In this document: positions 27,426-34,758 of the stretch, piece after piece | Layout: every line of letters begins with the position of its first letter | How positions within the stretch are numbered: position 1 is the first letter of the stretch | Assembly (NCBI RefSeq): GCF_002119665.1 | Contig: NZ_CP021111.1 | Span: 2,232,001-2,296,000 of the forward strand | Direction of reading: 5' to 3' | From: Bordetella genomosp. 13 | Lineage (GTDB): Bacteria; Pseudomonadota; Gammaproteobacteria; Burkholderiales; Burkholderiaceae_B | DNA length: 64,000 nucleotides | Position numbers and translations under genes: made by a program | Notes under the pieces: generated by a model | Databases searched by the model: none | What the model saw: the letters and a program-made list of their open reading frames with translations, nothing else | What the model was told of the DNA's origin: nothing

Positions 27426-28222
27426 TGAGGCTGCCCCAGTCCGGAACCGTGGCGACCCGTCAGCAGCTCGGTGACGTGGCATACCTTGATGGGCACCGCG
27501 TCGCGGCGCAGGCGGCCGCTCAGGTGCAGCAGGCAACCCATGTCGCCGCCCAGCAGCAGTTCAGCGCCGGTCGATGCGGCGTCGGCCGCCTTGTCGCCGC
27601 CTATCTTGGCGGACAGTTCGGGATACTTGACGCAGAAGGTGCCGCCGAAGCCGCAGCACACCTCGGTGTTGCGCATCTCGCGCAGCGTGACCTGAGGCAG
27701 TTGCGCCAGCAGTTGCCTGGGTTGCGCACGAACCCCCAACCCGCGCAGGCCCGAACAGGTGTCGTGATAGGTGACGGTGCAGGCGGGCACGGATGCCCGC
27801 AGCTCCACGCCGCCCATCACGTCCACCAGGAACCCGGTGATCTCGTGGCACCGCTCCGCGAAATCCCGCGCCCGAGATGCCCACCGGGAATCGTGGGCGA
27901 GGATGTCCGGATAATCGTGGCGCAGCGTGCGGATGCATGACCCCGATGGAGCGACCACGTAGTCGCAGTCGTCGAACGCCGCGATGGTACGGCGCGCCAG
28001 CTCGCGCGCATTGCCGTAGTCGCCGCTGTTCAGGGCCGGCTGGCCGCAGCAGGTCTGCCCATCAGGAACGACGACCGTGCACCCGGCCTGTTGCAGCAAC
28101 TCGACCGTGGCGAAGCCGACGGACGGCCGGAACAGGTCGACCAGGCACGTGACGAACAGCCCGACGCGCGGCTCGCGGGCCGCTGCGCCGCCGGTGGCTG
28201 ACGAGGCGTAGAGCTGTCGCAC
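27422..28222 (-). CDS. lutA: Lactate utilization protein A (cysteine-rich CCG domains)
   Basis: 266 residues with two CCG domains like those of glycolate oxidase GlcF and heterodisulfide reductase HdrB: the first ends in CCGQPALNSG, the second in CCGFGGTFCVKYPE. These cysteines bind an iron-sulfur cluster. It is the first gene of lutABC, divergent from an LldR-type regulator. No lactate permease gene is adjacent. Confidence 0.95.
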   Translation of the reverse strand: MRQLYASSATGGAAAREPRVGLFVTCLVDLFRPSVGFATVELLQQAGCTVVVPDGQTCCGQPALNSGDYGNARELARRTIAAFDDCDYVVAPSGSCIRTLRHDYPDILAHDSRWASRARDFAERCHEITGFLVDVMGGVELRASVPACTVTYHDTCSGLRGLGVRAQPRQLLAQLPQVTLREMRNTEVCCGFGGTFCVKYPELSAKIGGDKAADAASTGAELLLGGDMGCLLHLSGRLRRDAVPIKVCHVTELLTGRHGSGLGQPQ

Positions 28223-28286
28223 CCTTTTATCTCCTCTTTCCTGCGATTTTCTGGTTTATCTGTTTGATTGGCTCGACTGGACTGAT

Positions 28287-28297
28287 TGGTCTGACCA
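28287..28297. promoter_or_regulatory. FadR/LldR-type operator
   Basis: TGGTCTGACCA is a perfect match to the TnGTnnnACnA palindrome recognised by GntR-family FadR-subgroup regulators such as LldR and PdhR. It lies just downstream of the predicted lutABC start site (see the -35 at 28331-28336), where binding would block transcription. The regulator encoded at 28540 is the obvious candidate. Confidence 0.75.
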
Positions 28298-28321
28298 TTC
28301 AGGCCAGAGAGTAATGAGCCT

Positions 28322-28347
28322 ACAAACGGATGTCAACAATCGTTTGT
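28322..28347 (-). promoter_or_regulatory. lutABC promoter -35 inside a 7-bp inverted repeat
   Basis: ACAAACG and CGTTTGT (12-nt spacer) form a perfect inverted repeat. Within it, on the minus strand, lies TTGACA (28331-28336), an exact -35 match; a weak -10 (TACTCT) follows at 17 nt spacing at 28308-28313. The inverted repeat could bind an additional factor. Confidence 0.5.
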
Positions 28348-28539
28348 CTATTGCGAATATCGGACTTATGGATGGGGAAAACCCGAATGAACTCAGCCTA
28401 GAAAGTGCCTGGCATGGCCACCCCAACGCTACAATCCCATGACCGCGGTGAGTAAAGCAGGAACACGGCGAATGTCCTGCGCGGTGCCGGAAGCAGGCCG
28501 GCTGCATCTATACCCATAACCGCATCCACAAGCTGGCCT

Positions 28540-29349
28540 ATGACGTTTGAACCCGTGCAGTCCTATACGCGCGTCCGTCTGTCGGATGTCGTGTCAGACC
28601 AGATCAAAGCCTTGATTGCCAAGGGCGAACTCAGCCCCGGCCAGCGGCTGCCCGCCGAGCGCGACCTGTCCGTCCAGCTGAACGTGTCGCGGGCATCGCT
28701 GCGCGAAGCGCTGGTGCGCCTCGAGGCCGACCGCTATATCGTGTCCGAAGGGCGCGGCGGCTTCGTCGTGGCGGACATCACCAACGAATTCGTCTCGAAC
28801 CCGCTGGCGGAACTGATCATGCAGCGGCCCAGCGCCAGCGTCGACGTGCTGGAATTGCGCATGGGCATGGAAGGGTTGGCCACGGAGCTGGCCACGCAGC
28901 GCGCCACCCGGCATGACAAGGACAAGATCCGCGACGCCTTCGAAACGCTGCGCGCCCATACGCTGAAGATCGAACGAGCCCAGCTGGCGGCTTACGATGC
29001 CCGCTTCCACCTGGCCATTGCCGCGGCCACGCACAACTTCGCCATCATCCACGTCATGAACGGCCTGCACGGGCTGGTGCGCGAATCGATGCACAAATCG
29101 CACGGGCTGTTCGACTACGACCGTGACGTGGAGCTGCATCTGCTCGAGCAGCACGAGCACATCTTCGACAGGGTGATGTCGGGCGATGCCGGCGGCGCGC
29201 GCAAGGCCGCCGAAGAGCATTTGATCTACGTGCAGACCTTGTACGAGCGGCACGCGGCCACGCATGGCGAGCTGACGCGCGATCAACTGGCCGGCATCGC
29301 AAGAGGCGCGCGCGCCGTGGCGATGCGCAGCGGCGGCGAGCCCCACTGA
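28540..29349 (+). CDS. FadR-subfamily GntR regulator (LldR/PdhR-like)
   Basis: 269 residues. The N-terminal winged helix-turn-helix (VVSDQIKALIAKGELSPGQR ... LNVSRASLREALVRLEA) is followed by an all-helical FCD ligand-binding domain with the metal/ligand residues typical of the group (DARFHLAIA, EQHEHIFDRV, AEEHL). FCD regulators of this kind sense small carboxylates such as lactate or pyruvate. Its divergence from lutABC and the matching operator between them support a lactate-responsive repressor role. Confidence 0.9.
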   Translation: MTFEPVQSYTRVRLSDVVSDQIKALIAKGELSPGQRLPAERDLSVQLNVSRASLREALVRLEADRYIVSEGRGGFVVADITNEFVSNPLAELIMQRPSASVDVLELRMGMEGLATELATQRATRHDKDKIRDAFETLRAHTLKIERAQLAAYDARFHLAIAAATHNFAIIHVMNGLHGLVRESMHKSHGLFDYDRDVELHLLEQHEHIFDRVMSGDAGGARKAAEEHLIYVQTLYERHAATHGELTRDQLAGIARGARAVAMRSGGEPH

Positions 29350-29426
29350 CGAAGCTGCCGGCGCATCGATGGGAAACATGCCGGCGAACGCGCTTCGAAC
29401 GTGCTTCGCGCGACGTCCGAGCGTAA

Positions 29427-30185
29427 TCAGAACCTGTAAAGCACGCCCACGCTGCCGAACAAGCCGGTCTCGCGTTCGACGATGGGACTATCGCGGGCGT
29501 CGCCAAGCAGCGTACGAACGCCGGCGGTGGTGTTCACGCTCCAGCTGCCGCCCAGTTGATGCGTCCACGTGGCGTACAGCGTTGCATTGCGCAAGCCCGA
29601 GCCCGCGTCATAGGCCCGCAGGCGGCCGTCGCTGCGCGCGGCCTGTCTTTCGCTGACGCCGAACCACGTCTGCATGGCGTCGTCGTTGGACCACTCGGTG
29701 CTGACACCCACCGTGAGATGGTCGCGCTGCGCGCGCAGCACCTGGTACGAGGCGCGCAGCTCCAACGTGCCGCCGTAGCCGCTTTTGGCCGCCTGCCGGT
29801 AGGCCGCGCCAAGGCGGAAGCGGTCGGGCGCCCACTCGACGAAGCCGCCGTACAACGCGTGCGTATCGATGTCGCCCATCCCGTGCAGCCTCGAGCCATC
29901 GTCTTCGTCGCGGCCCATGTTGAGGCTGGCGAAGACGCCGGCGGTGACGTCGGGCAGCAGTGTTGTCTTCAGGCCCACGGACGGCAGGCCGCCGCGCGGC
30001 GAGATGAAGAACGGACCCGCCTCGTAGTTGATGATCGGCAGAGGACGCACGCGATATTCGTCGGACCCTTCGTAACGCGGCACGACGGCGGCACCGAGGC
30101 CGATGAAATTTTCCTGCGCGTGCGCCGGCTGCAGCACGGCTCCCGCGAGTAGCACTCCGGCCATGGCCGACAAACCTCGCCTCAT
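29427..30185 (-). CDS. MipA/OmpV family outer-membrane protein
   Basis: 252 residues with a cleavable signal peptide (ending AHAQE) and a beta-barrel-like sequence ending in the outer-membrane signature VGVLYRF. The start FIGLGAAVVPRYEGSDEYRV is typical of MipA/OmpV, a family implicated in peptidoglycan scaffolding (MipA of E. coli) or outer-membrane transport. It is divergent from an OmpR-type two-component system, with a possible response-regulator box between them. AAGGGA lies 7 nt before the ATG. Confidence 0.9.
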   Translation of the reverse strand: MRRGLSAMAGVLLAGAVLQPAHAQENFIGLGAAVVPRYEGSDEYRVRPLPIINYEAGPFFISPRGGLPSVGLKTTLLPDVTAGVFASLNMGRDEDDGSRLHGMGDIDTHALYGGFVEWAPDRFRLGAAYRQAAKSGYGGTLELRASYQVLRAQRDHLTVGVSTEWSNDDAMQTWFGVSERQAARSDGRLRAYDAGSGLRNATLYATWTHQLGGSWSVNTTAGVRTLLGDARDSPIVERETGLFGSVGVLYRF

Positions 30186-30256
30186 GACAATTCCCTTTAA
30201 TATTCCCCGGGGCCGCCCGTTGCGGCGCCAGACGCGGCAGATTGTGGGGCGAGGCC

Positions 30257-30273
30257 TTTAAATTCTTTTTAAC
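30257..30273 (+). promoter_or_regulatory. PmrA/QseB-like response-regulator box
   Basis: Direct repeat TTTAAA-N5-TTTAAC, close to the YTTAAK-N5-YTTAAK box bound by PmrA/BasR-type regulators (5 of 6 positions in each half). It sits between the MipA-like gene and the response-regulator gene, so it could control both. A further TTTAAT lies near the MipA start. Confidence 0.5.
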
Positions 30274-30341
30274 GGCGTACCTCCACACTGTGCGGCCTGG
30301 ACGGCATCGCGTCCTCACCCGTTCCCGGAGCACTTTCGACA

Positions 30342-31010
30342 ATGCAGATCCTGCTGGTGGAAGACGACGCCATGCTGGGCGAGGCCATGCAGGCCGGGCT
30401 GGCGCGCGGGCTGACCGCGCAGGTGGATTGGGTCCGCGACGCGGCGGCTGCCCGCGTGGCGCTGATCGATCACCGCTATCGCGCGGTGCTGCTCGACGTG
30501 GGCCTGCCCGGCGAATCGGGCCTGACCGTGCTGCATGCGATGCGCACCGCGTACGACACTACGCCAGTGCTGCTGGTGACGGCGCGCGACCAGCTCAGCG
30601 ATCGCATACGCGGCCTGGACGCGGGCGCTGACGACTACATCATCAAGCCCTTCCAGCTCGAGGAACTGCTGGCGCGGCTGCGCGCGGTGATACGCCGCAG
30701 CAGCAACCAGGTGGCGCCGATGATCCGCCACGGCGAGGTCACCCTCGATCCCTCGGCCCGCGTGGTCCGGCGCGGCGAAACCACCGTGGCCCTCAGCGCG
30801 AACGAATACCGCACGCTGCTGGCGCTGTTCGAGCGGCGCGGCCGCGCCACCACCCGCGAGCAACTCGAGGACGCGGTCTATGGCGACCACGGCACCATCG
30901 AAAGCAACACCGTCGCGGTATATGTGCATCAGCTGCGCCGCAAGCTGGGCGACGGCCTGATCGAAACCGTGCACGGCTACGGATATCGCATTCCCGAGGA
31001 TGGCGCATGA
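30342..31010 (+). CDS. OmpR/PhoB-family response regulator
   Basis: 222 residues. The receiver domain has acidic residues EDD near 8-10, the phospho-acceptor Asp in LLDVGLPG (near residue 51) and the lysine in IIKPF. The C-terminal winged helix is of the OmpR type (LSANEYRTLLALF, ESNTVAVYVHQLRRKLG, VHGYGYRI). It resembles the QseB/BasR/TctD group. Its stop overlaps the start of the sensor kinase gene by 4 bp. The signal is unknown; the divergent MipA-like gene is a candidate target. Confidence 0.93.
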   Translation: MQILLVEDDAMLGEAMQAGLARGLTAQVDWVRDAAAARVALIDHRYRAVLLDVGLPGESGLTVLHAMRTAYDTTPVLLVTARDQLSDRIRGLDAGADDYIIKPFQLEELLARLRAVIRRSSNQVAPMIRHGEVTLDPSARVVRRGETTVALSANEYRTLLALFERRGRATTREQLEDAVYGDHGTIESNTVAVYVHQLRRKLGDGLIETVHGYGYRIPEDGA

Positions 31011-32416
31011 GCAGATGCCGCCAGCGCAACTCGCTCAAGCGCCGCATGCTGCTGGCGCTGCTGGTCACCGTGCTGCTGAACTGGGTGACGTGGCTGGCGC
31101 TGCAGGCGCGTGAAATGGGAAGCCAGCAGACCGGATCGTGGGATGGCAATTTGCAGGACGTTGCGCAAAAGGCCCTGCTGTCGCTGCCCGGGCCCATGCC
31201 GCCTTCGTCCCGATCCAACGGTTACCACTTGCCCGACAACGCCATTCCAAAGGAGGACGGACTGGCGCTGCAGGCCTGGCAGTTGCGCGGCGGCCAGCCG
31301 GAACTGGTGCTGCGCTCGCCCGAGGCGCCGCACACGCCGATGACCCAGGACTTCGGCCGGCTGGGCTTCAGCGACGTCACCATCAACGGCGAGCCGTGGC
31401 GCGTCTACGCCTTGAACGACCGCGACGTACGCATCCAGGTACAGGTCGGCCGCCCGATCAGCCATCGCCGCGCCGAGTTCAACCGGTGGCTGGCCGAGAG
31501 CCTCAAGGCCACCGCGATACTGCTGGGCCTGCTGTGCCTGTCTGTGTTCTGCGTGCTGCGGCGCGGCCTGCGCAGCATCGACAACATGCGCGCCCTCATG
31601 CAGCAGCGCGATCCGTTCGACCTCACCCCCCTGCCCGTGCAGGACATCCCGCTCGAACTGCAGCCGCTGGTCGAATCGGTGAACCGGCTGCTGGAGCGCC
31701 TGGAAACCGCGATGACGCGTGAAAGGCGACTGATCGCCGATGCCGCGCACGAGTTGCGCACGCCGCTCGCGGTGGTGACCACGCAGGCCGAGCTGGCGCA
31801 CAGCGCCGCGCTCGCCGAGGACAAGAACGAGGCACTGGACAAGCTGATGCATGCCGCGCGCCGCGCCACACGGCTGTCCGAGCAGTTGCTGGATCAGGCC
31901 CGCCTGGACGCGCTGGAACGCGCGCCGACCGAACCCGTCAACCTGGCCGCGCTGGTGGCGATGGTGGTGCACGATCACGAGTCCGCCGCACGCGCCAAGC
32001 GGCAGCGAATACGCCTGGACGTGCAGACGTGCAGCACGCGGGGCGACCTGGACGCGCTGGGCATCCTGGTCGGCAACCTGGTCGACAACGCGCTGCGCTA
32101 CACGCCCGAGGACGGCCGCATCGACGTGACGTGCGCGCCCGGCCCCGACGGCGGCGCGATACTGTGCGTGGCCGACAACGGGCCCGGCGTGCCGGAGGAA
32201 GAATGCGAGCGCATCTTCCAGCGCTTCTACCGGGCGCAGGGCAACAGCCAGCGCGGCAGCGGCATCGGGCTGTCGCTGGTGGCGCAAATCGCGCAACTGC
32301 ATGGGGCACGCGTCGAATGCGGACCGGGCGCGGACGGCATAGGGTTTCGCATTCAGGTGATGTTCGCGCCGCCCGCCGCGGGGCCGGCACGGAAGGAAGC
32401 CGACGCGGCCGCGTAG
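31007..32416 (+). CDS. Sensor histidine kinase
   Basis: 469 residues. Two transmembrane helices (about 15-31 and 168-186) flank a periplasmic domain of about 135 residues. A HAMP-like linker, the HisKA box DAAHELRTPLAVV with the phosphorylated His, and the HATPase boxes LVDNALRYTP, DNGPGVP and GSGIGLSLV follow. It is the partner of the regulator encoded just upstream. Its stimulus cannot be deduced; the periplasmic domain shows no motif that I recognise. Confidence 0.93.
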   Translation: MSRCRQRNSLKRRMLLALLVTVLLNWVTWLALQAREMGSQQTGSWDGNLQDVAQKALLSLPGPMPPSSRSNGYHLPDNAIPKEDGLALQAWQLRGGQPELVLRSPEAPHTPMTQDFGRLGFSDVTINGEPWRVYALNDRDVRIQVQVGRPISHRRAEFNRWLAESLKATAILLGLLCLSVFCVLRRGLRSIDNMRALMQQRDPFDLTPLPVQDIPLELQPLVESVNRLLERLETAMTRERRLIADAAHELRTPLAVVTTQAELAHSAALAEDKNEALDKLMHAARRATRLSEQLLDQARLDALERAPTEPVNLAALVAMVVHDHESAARAKRQRIRLDVQTCSTRGDLDALGILVGNLVDNALRYTPEDGRIDVTCAPGPDGGAILCVADNGPGVPEEECERIFQRFYRAQGNSQRGSGIGLSLVAQIAQLHGARVECGPGADGIGFRIQVMFAPPAAGPARKEADAAA

Positions 32417-32479
32417 CGCCAGGACGATGCGAAGACGACGATACGGAGGCGAGCCGGCCTTCCGAGCGCCGCGCGCTAC

Positions 32480-33253
32480 CTAGTCGCGTGGCGTATTCGC
32501 CAGCGTGGCGAGGAAGCGCTCGTCGGCCTGGGTAAGCCGGCCTGCCGCGCGCGCCTGCACGATCAGGTCGGGGCGCCGCTGCGCGGTAAGCGTCAATGAC
32601 TGTTCGCGCCGCCAGCGCGCGATGTGCGCGTGATGGCCGCTGAGCAAGGGCGCGGGCACCGCGACGCCCTCATAGACTTCGGGACGCGTGTAGTGCGGGC
32701 TGTCGAGCAAGCCGTCCAGCGCGGGATTGAAGGAATCCTGCAGGGCCGAGGCGCCGTCGTTGAGCACGCCCGGCAAGAGCCGCACGGCGGCATCCACCAT
32801 GGCCAGCGCGGCGAGCTCGCCGCCGGACAGCACGAAGTCGCCCAGCGACAGTTCCAGCGTGACGCAGCGCTCGATGAACCGCTGATCCACGCCCTCGTAA
32901 CGGCCGCAGATGAAGATGGCGCCGCTGCCCGCCGCCAGCTCGCCGGCGGCCTGCTGGTCATAGCGGCGGCCGGTTGGCGACAACAGGATCACCGGCGCCG
33001 CGGCCAGGCTTTGTTGCGTGCGGGCCGCCTGCGCAGCGCCGACGGCCGCCTCGAGCGGGGCGGCCATCATCACCATGCCGGGTCCGCCGCCATAGGGCCG
33101 GTCGTCCACCGTGCGGTGCACGTCGTGCGTGAAATCGCGCGGGTTCCAGGTGTGCAGGGACCAGATGCCCTGCCCGTGCGCACGGCCGGTGACGCCCTGG
33201 TCGCGCACCAGGGCGAACATGTCAGGGAACAGCGTGACGACGTCGAAGCGCAT
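32480..33253 (-). CDS. trmD: tRNA (guanine37-N1)-methyltransferase
   Basis: SPOUT-class methyltransferase that makes m1G37, which prevents frameshifting. 257 residues. Key motifs are [37 protein letters not shown] and [11 protein letters not shown]. It follows rimM after 3 bp in the rpsP-rimM-trmD order. The usual next gene, rplS, is absent; the convergent sensor kinase gene lies there instead. Confidence 0.97.
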   Translation of the reverse strand: MRFDVVTLFPDMFALVRDQGVTGRAHGQGIWSLHTWNPRDFTHDVHRTVDDRPYGGGPGMVMMAAPLEAAVGAAQAARTQQSLAAAPVILLSPTGRRYDQQAAGELAAGSGAIFICGRYEGVDQRFIERCVTLELSLGDFVLSGGELAALAMVDAAVRLLPGVLNDGASALQDSFNPALDGLLDSPHYTRPEVYEGVAVPAPLLSGHHAHIARWRREQSLTLTAQRRPDLIVQARAAGRLTQADERFLATLANTPRD

Positions 33254-33256
33254 CGG

Positions 33257-33877
33257 TCAGTATTCGACCGGCCAGTCGCTGTCGATGCGGCGAGCCGTCA
33301 GGTCGACTCCGTGGATGTGGGCCTGCACGAACGGCACCAGCAGCTCGATGGGACGCCCCTTGGCATCGAGCACCGGCTGGGGCTCCGCCCCTTCGGCCTC
33401 GACCTGGCGCGCCACGCGCAGGATGGCGTGCGCGCCATTGTCCATGACTTCCTCGACGCGGCCCAGCAGTTGCGCGGGCCCGTCGGCGGTGCTGTACAAC
33501 GCACAGCCGATCAGGTCGACCCAATAGTATTCGTCTTCTTCGGGCTGGGGAAAGACGCTGCGCGACGCCAGCACGGCGCAGCCGCGCAGGGCTTCGGCCT
33601 GATCGCGGTCGACGAGCCCCTGCAGCATTGCCACCACGGTAGCTCCCTGAGCGCGTGCCTGCACCACGGTGTAGGAAACGGGTTCAGGCGCAACCGCGCC
33701 CCGCGCCGCTTGCGGCACGGGGCGTACGAGCCACCATTGCTTGACCGAGCGCAGCACTTCGGCCTGCGCGGAATGCGGCTGGACCTTGACCCAGCCCTTG
33801 ACGCCATAGGCCGCCGTGATGCGGCCGAGTTCGACCAGATCGGCGGGAACCGCGCTTGCGTTCACGGGTTGCTGCAC
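33257..33877 (-). CDS. rimM: Ribosome maturation factor RimM
   Basis: 16S rRNA processing protein that binds ribosomal protein S19 during 30S maturation. About 206 residues with the N-terminal RimM barrel (ELGRITAAYGVKGWVKV) and the C-terminal PRC-barrel domain (EDEYYWVDLIGCALY). No ATG fits. I chose GTG at 33877; another GTG at 33865 is equally possible, and neither has a clear ribosome binding site. The frame runs further into rpsP, where it is not coding. Confidence 0.93.
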   Translation of the reverse strand: MQQPVNASAVPADLVELGRITAAYGVKGWVKVQPHSAQAEVLRSVKQWWLVRPVPQAARGAVAPEPVSYTVVQARAQGATVVAMLQGLVDRDQAEALRGCAVLASRSVFPQPEEDEYYWVDLIGCALYSTADGPAQLLGRVEEVMDNGAHAILRVARQVEAEGAEPQPVLDAKGRPIELLVPFVQAHIHGVDLTARRIDSDWPVEY

Positions 33878-33923
33878 GCCAACTGCGGCAAGGCCGGAGT
33901 TCTGGCCGGATTCAGCCGACGGC

Positions 33924-34184
33924 TCAGGCCGCGGCCGAAACCTTGGCCGAGTATTCCTTGACCAGGCGCTCGACGGCGGGCGACAGTTGCGCGCCGTTGC
34001 TGGTCCAGTACTGGACGCGATCCAGGGCGATGCGCAGGTTTTCCGTGCCTTCGCTTCCGACCGGATTGTAGAAGCCGACGCGCTCGACGAAACGGCCATC
34101 GCGGCGATTGCGCGAATCCGTGGCCACCAGGTTGTAGAACGGACGCTTCTTGGAGCCGCCGCGGGCCAGACGAATCACCACCAT
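33924..34184 (-). CDS. rpsP: 30S ribosomal protein S16
   Basis: 86 residues, the standard S16 length, with the conserved start [18 protein letters not shown] and core VERVGFYNP. It is the first gene of rpsP-rimM-trmD and has a recognisable sigma-70 promoter 36 bp upstream of its start. Confidence 0.98.
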   Translation of the reverse strand: MVVIRLARGGSKKRPFYNLVATDSRNRRDGRFVERVGFYNPVGSEGTENLRIALDRVQYWTSNGAQLSPAVERLVKEYSAKVSAAA

Positions 34185-34219
34185 AGGTAATCCCTTGAAT
34201 TAGTTGTGAAAAGCAGAAA

Positions 34220-34249
34220 ATTCTAGCACCTTTCGCACCACTGTGGCAA
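34220..34249 (-). promoter_or_regulatory. rpsP promoter
   Basis: On the minus strand, -35 TTGCCA (34244-34249) and -10 TAGAAT (34220-34225) are separated by 18 bp in an otherwise AT-rich patch ahead of rpsP. Confidence 0.65.
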
Positions 34250-34269
34250 ACATGGGCTTTTCGCAACAC

Positions 34270-34292
34270 GCCAAGCCCGAGCGGGCGAGGCC
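34270..34292 (-). terminator. Hairpin after the alaS-tusA unit
   Basis: GCCCG/CGGGC stem extended by GCC/GGC with mismatches, just after the stop of the remnant reading frame and before the rpsP promoter. There is no long T tract, so it is a weak call. Confidence 0.4.
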
Positions 34293-34298
34293 GTCATG

Positions 34299-34490
34299 CT
34301 ACAGAGAGCCGGCCTTCTTCACGCTGAAATAGCGGTCGATCAGCGCCTCGGACAGCTGCCCGGGCTCGGCGTCGATGACCAGCCTCTCCGTACTGGCCAG
34401 GCGCTGGAGGGAGTCGCGGCGGGCCTGGGCGAACAGGTGCGCGGCGGCCACCTCGACGGGACTGCATTGCCACCGTGTACGGGCAAGCGT
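34299..34490 (-). pseudogene. 3' remnant of an unidentified gene
   Basis: A minus-strand frame ending in TAG at 34299-34301 reads ...VEVAAAHLFAQARR, then LVIDAEPGQLSEALIDRYFS and VKKAGSL. Its codons have the very high third-position G/C typical of real genes here. It has no credible start: upstream it runs into the out-of-frame tusA sequence. It therefore looks like the tail of a gene whose 5' part was lost when the tusA end was joined to it. The protein family is not recognised; a GTG at 34451 could give a short peptide but lacks a good ribosome binding site. Confidence 0.45.
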
Positions 34491-34497
34491 GAAAGGC

Positions 34498-34758
34498 TCA
34501 GCGGCGCTGCAGAAAGTGCGCCGTACGGCCGTCCTGCTGCTGTTGCGCCAGCAGGGTGTTGCCGGTCTGGCGCGCGAAGGCCTGGAAGTCTCGCACCGCG
34601 TTGGGATCGGTGGTAAGCACGCGCAGCACGTCCCCGCTGTCCATCTGCGCCAGGGCTTTCTTGGCGCGCAGGATGGGCAGCGGGCAATTCAGGCCGGTGG
34701 CATCGACCTCGTGCTGATGGGCCGGCGGCACGACGCCGGTATCGTCAGAGCCGCTCAT
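34498..34758 (-). CDS. TusA-family sulfur carrier protein
   Basis: 86 residues with the TusA signature CPxP ([15 protein letters not shown], Cys25) and the small alpha/beta fold. Family members carry persulfide sulfur for tRNA thiolation or other sulfur transfer. The start overlaps the alaS stop by 14 bp, so the two are probably co-translated. It may be TusA itself or one of its paralogues. Confidence 0.88.
   Translation of the reverse strand: MSGSDDTGVVPPAHQHEVDATGLNCPLPILRAKKALAQMDSGDVLRVLTTDPNAVRDFQAFARQTGNTLLAQQQQDGRTAHFLQRR

Larger units (their letters stand above)
28223..28539. other. Divergent lutABC / FadR-type regulator control region
   Basis: 317 bp without a gene. It holds the lut promoter and operator elements listed separately near 28287-28347. 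The half nearest the regulator gene (about 28350-28539) shows no further element that I can support. Confidence 0.7.
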
